7,224 nt of DNA from Opitutales bacterium (GTDB lineage: Bacteria > Verrucomicrobiota > Verrucomicrobiia > Opitutales > Opitutaceae): contig JAJFLS010000136.1 of assembly GCA_021772595.1 (NCBI GenBank), positions 1 to 7,224 on the forward strand, read 5' to 3'. This document shows positions 6,391-7,224 of the stretch, piece after piece. A program made the translations under genes and the position numbers. Each line of letters starts with the position of its first letter. Within the stretch, counting starts at the first letter, position 1. Under the pieces are notes generated by a model. That model ran no database searches, had not been told where the DNA came from, and worked only from the letters and a program-made list of their open reading frames with translations.

Positions 6391-6404
6391 TTGACCTAGA
6401 TCAA
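6391..6404. promoter_or_regulatory. FNR/CRP-family (anaerobox) binding site upstream of porin
   Basis: TTGACCTAGATCAA matches the established FNR/Anr/Dnr consensus TTGAT, 4 bases, ATCAA at 9 of 10 defined positions. The dyad extends outward to CTTTGA / TCAAAG (6389-6406) with a palindromic CTAG centre. It is centred 79 bases upstream of the porin ATG. A CRP-type site would be TGTGA-based, so the FNR type is favoured. The remainder of the 180-base gap (6319-6498) has an A8 tract at 6417-6424 and nothing else I can assign. Confidence 0.7.
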
Positions 6405-6498
6405 AGGGAATGCGTTAAAAAAAACCTAGGGAGTTCCAAGAGTTTCGCACCCGGCGACTCGGTTTTAGCAACTATGTTACGCCGCTCCTGGGAGCCGC

Positions 6499-7224
6499 CT
6501 AGTTATAAGTGGTTGACCACTCGATGCGGCAGTCATTTCGAGTGTAGCAATGGGCGCGGTCAGGGCGCTCTTGCTTGGACTGGGAAGGGTAGATTTTCAG
6601 ATGGAGATCGTCGAGTTCCTGGCCGCTGGTTTGGAGCCATTTGTGAAACGCGCGTTCTTCGGCGGTCCGCGTCGCGTTCGGATCGGCCGTGTGTTCGCCT
6701 GTTACGGGAACGAAACGACAAGGGAAATGAAGCTCGCTTTCGAAATGGTCGCTCTTTTTTCGAAGAACGGCGAGCAGATCGACCTTCTCCGAGAAATTGA
6801 GGACGAATAGAAGCAGGCCGCTTTCTCTGATTTGCTCGAAAAAGATCTGGGGCAGATCCCAGGCGGATGCTGTGAAGACGCCTCTGTCAAAGGGTGCTTG
6901 GCTGGGAAAACCAAGCGAGGCATCGCCTGAAATCAACGACACGTTTTCGATGTCGAGGTGGTTTAGGGCGCATTGGGCGTTGGGCAAGAGGGCCGACTCG
7001 ACTTCGATGCTGAAAACGTGGCCGGTCTCTCCGACAAGCCGACCCATGAGAGCGGCGTTCCAACCGCTGCCTCCACCGAGTTCGAACACTTTCATTCCCG
7101 GGCCTAGCTGCAGAAGATGAAGCATGAAGATGACGAGCGAGGGCTGCGAAATAGTGGAGGTGATCTGGCCGGATTCGTCGCTATAGATGCTGTATGGCTG
7201 GTCGGCATAGAGCGTATCCAAATG
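6499..7224 (-). CDS. Protein-L-isoaspartate O-methyltransferase-like protein, 5' end outside window
   Basis: The frame is open through the right edge, so the true start lies beyond 7224. A TTG at 7219-7221 could be read as a start, but it is preceded in frame by a sense codon, and the family has further N-terminal residues before the YADQPY segment. Counting from that TTG codon, the PCMT-type region SGQITSTISQPSLV is at 17-30, SAM motif I VFELGGGSGWNAAL at 45-58, an acidic residue closing the second strand in VFSIEVE (69-75), GDAS at 99-102, and APFDRGVFTASAWDLP at 109-124. The fold would transfer methyl from S-adenosylmethionine. The family enzyme repairs isoaspartyl residues in damaged proteins, but GGGSGW instead of the usual GTGSGY and a long unmatched C-terminal region (about 150-240) make a different substrate possible. 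It appears unrelated to the chemotaxis genes and is not a CheR-type enzyme. The stop is TAG at 6499-6501. Confidence 0.85.
   Translation of the reverse strand, partial: HLDTLYADQPYSIYSDESGQITSTISQPSLVIFMLHLLQLGPGMKVFELGGGSGWNAALMGRLVGETGHVFSIEVESALLPNAQCALNHLDIENVSLISGDASLGFPSQAPFDRGVFTASAWDLPQIFFEQIRESGLLLFVLNFSEKVDLLAVLRKKSDHFESELHFPCRFVPVTGEHTADPNATRTAEERAFHKWLQTSGQELDDLHLKIYPSQSKQERPDRAHCYTRNDCRIEWSTTYN

Noticed and set aside
6417..6424. T8 tract on the minus strand as a terminator for the methyltransferase gene
   Set aside because: The bases just before it do not form a convincing hairpin; only the loopless CCTAGG palindrome and a weak 5-bp pairing with a wobble are found.
6499..7224. 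Chemotaxis methyltransferase CheR for the methyltransferase-like gene
   Set aside because: The SGQITSTISQPS region and the order of SAM motifs fit the protein-isoaspartate methyltransferase family, and there is no CheR N-terminal domain or pentapeptide-binding region.

Overview
The window comes from a Gram-negative bacterium. It has signal-peptide beta-barrel outer-membrane proteins ending in a C-terminal aromatic residue, periplasmic c-type haem proteins and methyl-accepting chemoreceptors. The alginate-export-type porins together with Tll0287-like (DUF3365) haem sensors remind me of marine Verrucomicrobiota (Opitutae), but that placement is inference and a gammaproteobacterial or other source is not excluded. 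Base composition is moderate to slightly GC-rich, with a distinctly AT-rich patch around 4871-5050.

Every gene I can support is on the minus strand, so the order of transcription runs from right to left. (1) The 3' part of a protein-isoaspartate-methyltransferase-like gene (6499-7224). (2) A porin (5113-6318) preceded by a near-perfect FNR/CRP-family box (6391-6404) and followed by a strong intrinsic terminator (5047-5082). (3) A chemoreceptor with a haem-c Tll0287-like sensor domain (3212-4870), preceded by a sigma-28-like promoter (4906-4932) and a palindrome-rich AT patch. (4) A second porin, a clear paralogue of the first (1969-3195). (5) A decayed fragment of a second haem chemoreceptor (1839-1948). 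(6) A secreted single-domain Tll0287-like haem protein (1027-1779). (7) The first 327 codons of a chemoreceptor with a helical periplasmic domain and no haem motif (1-981). There is no rRNA, tRNA, CRISPR or insertion sequence.

The main reading is that the locus grew by tandem duplication of a [porin - haem chemoreceptor] unit. One unit is intact (genes 2-3). In the other, the porin survives and its chemoreceptor is reduced to a short frameshifted relic lying exactly where the receptor sits in the intact unit. The same sensor domain then reappears as a separate secreted protein just upstream of a haem-less receptor, which may be a split version of the fused receptor. An anaerobic-regulator box, haem redox sensors, chemoreceptors and outer-membrane channels together suggest a redox- or oxygen-linked taxis and uptake locus. 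The exact ligand and porin substrate cannot be read from the sequence.
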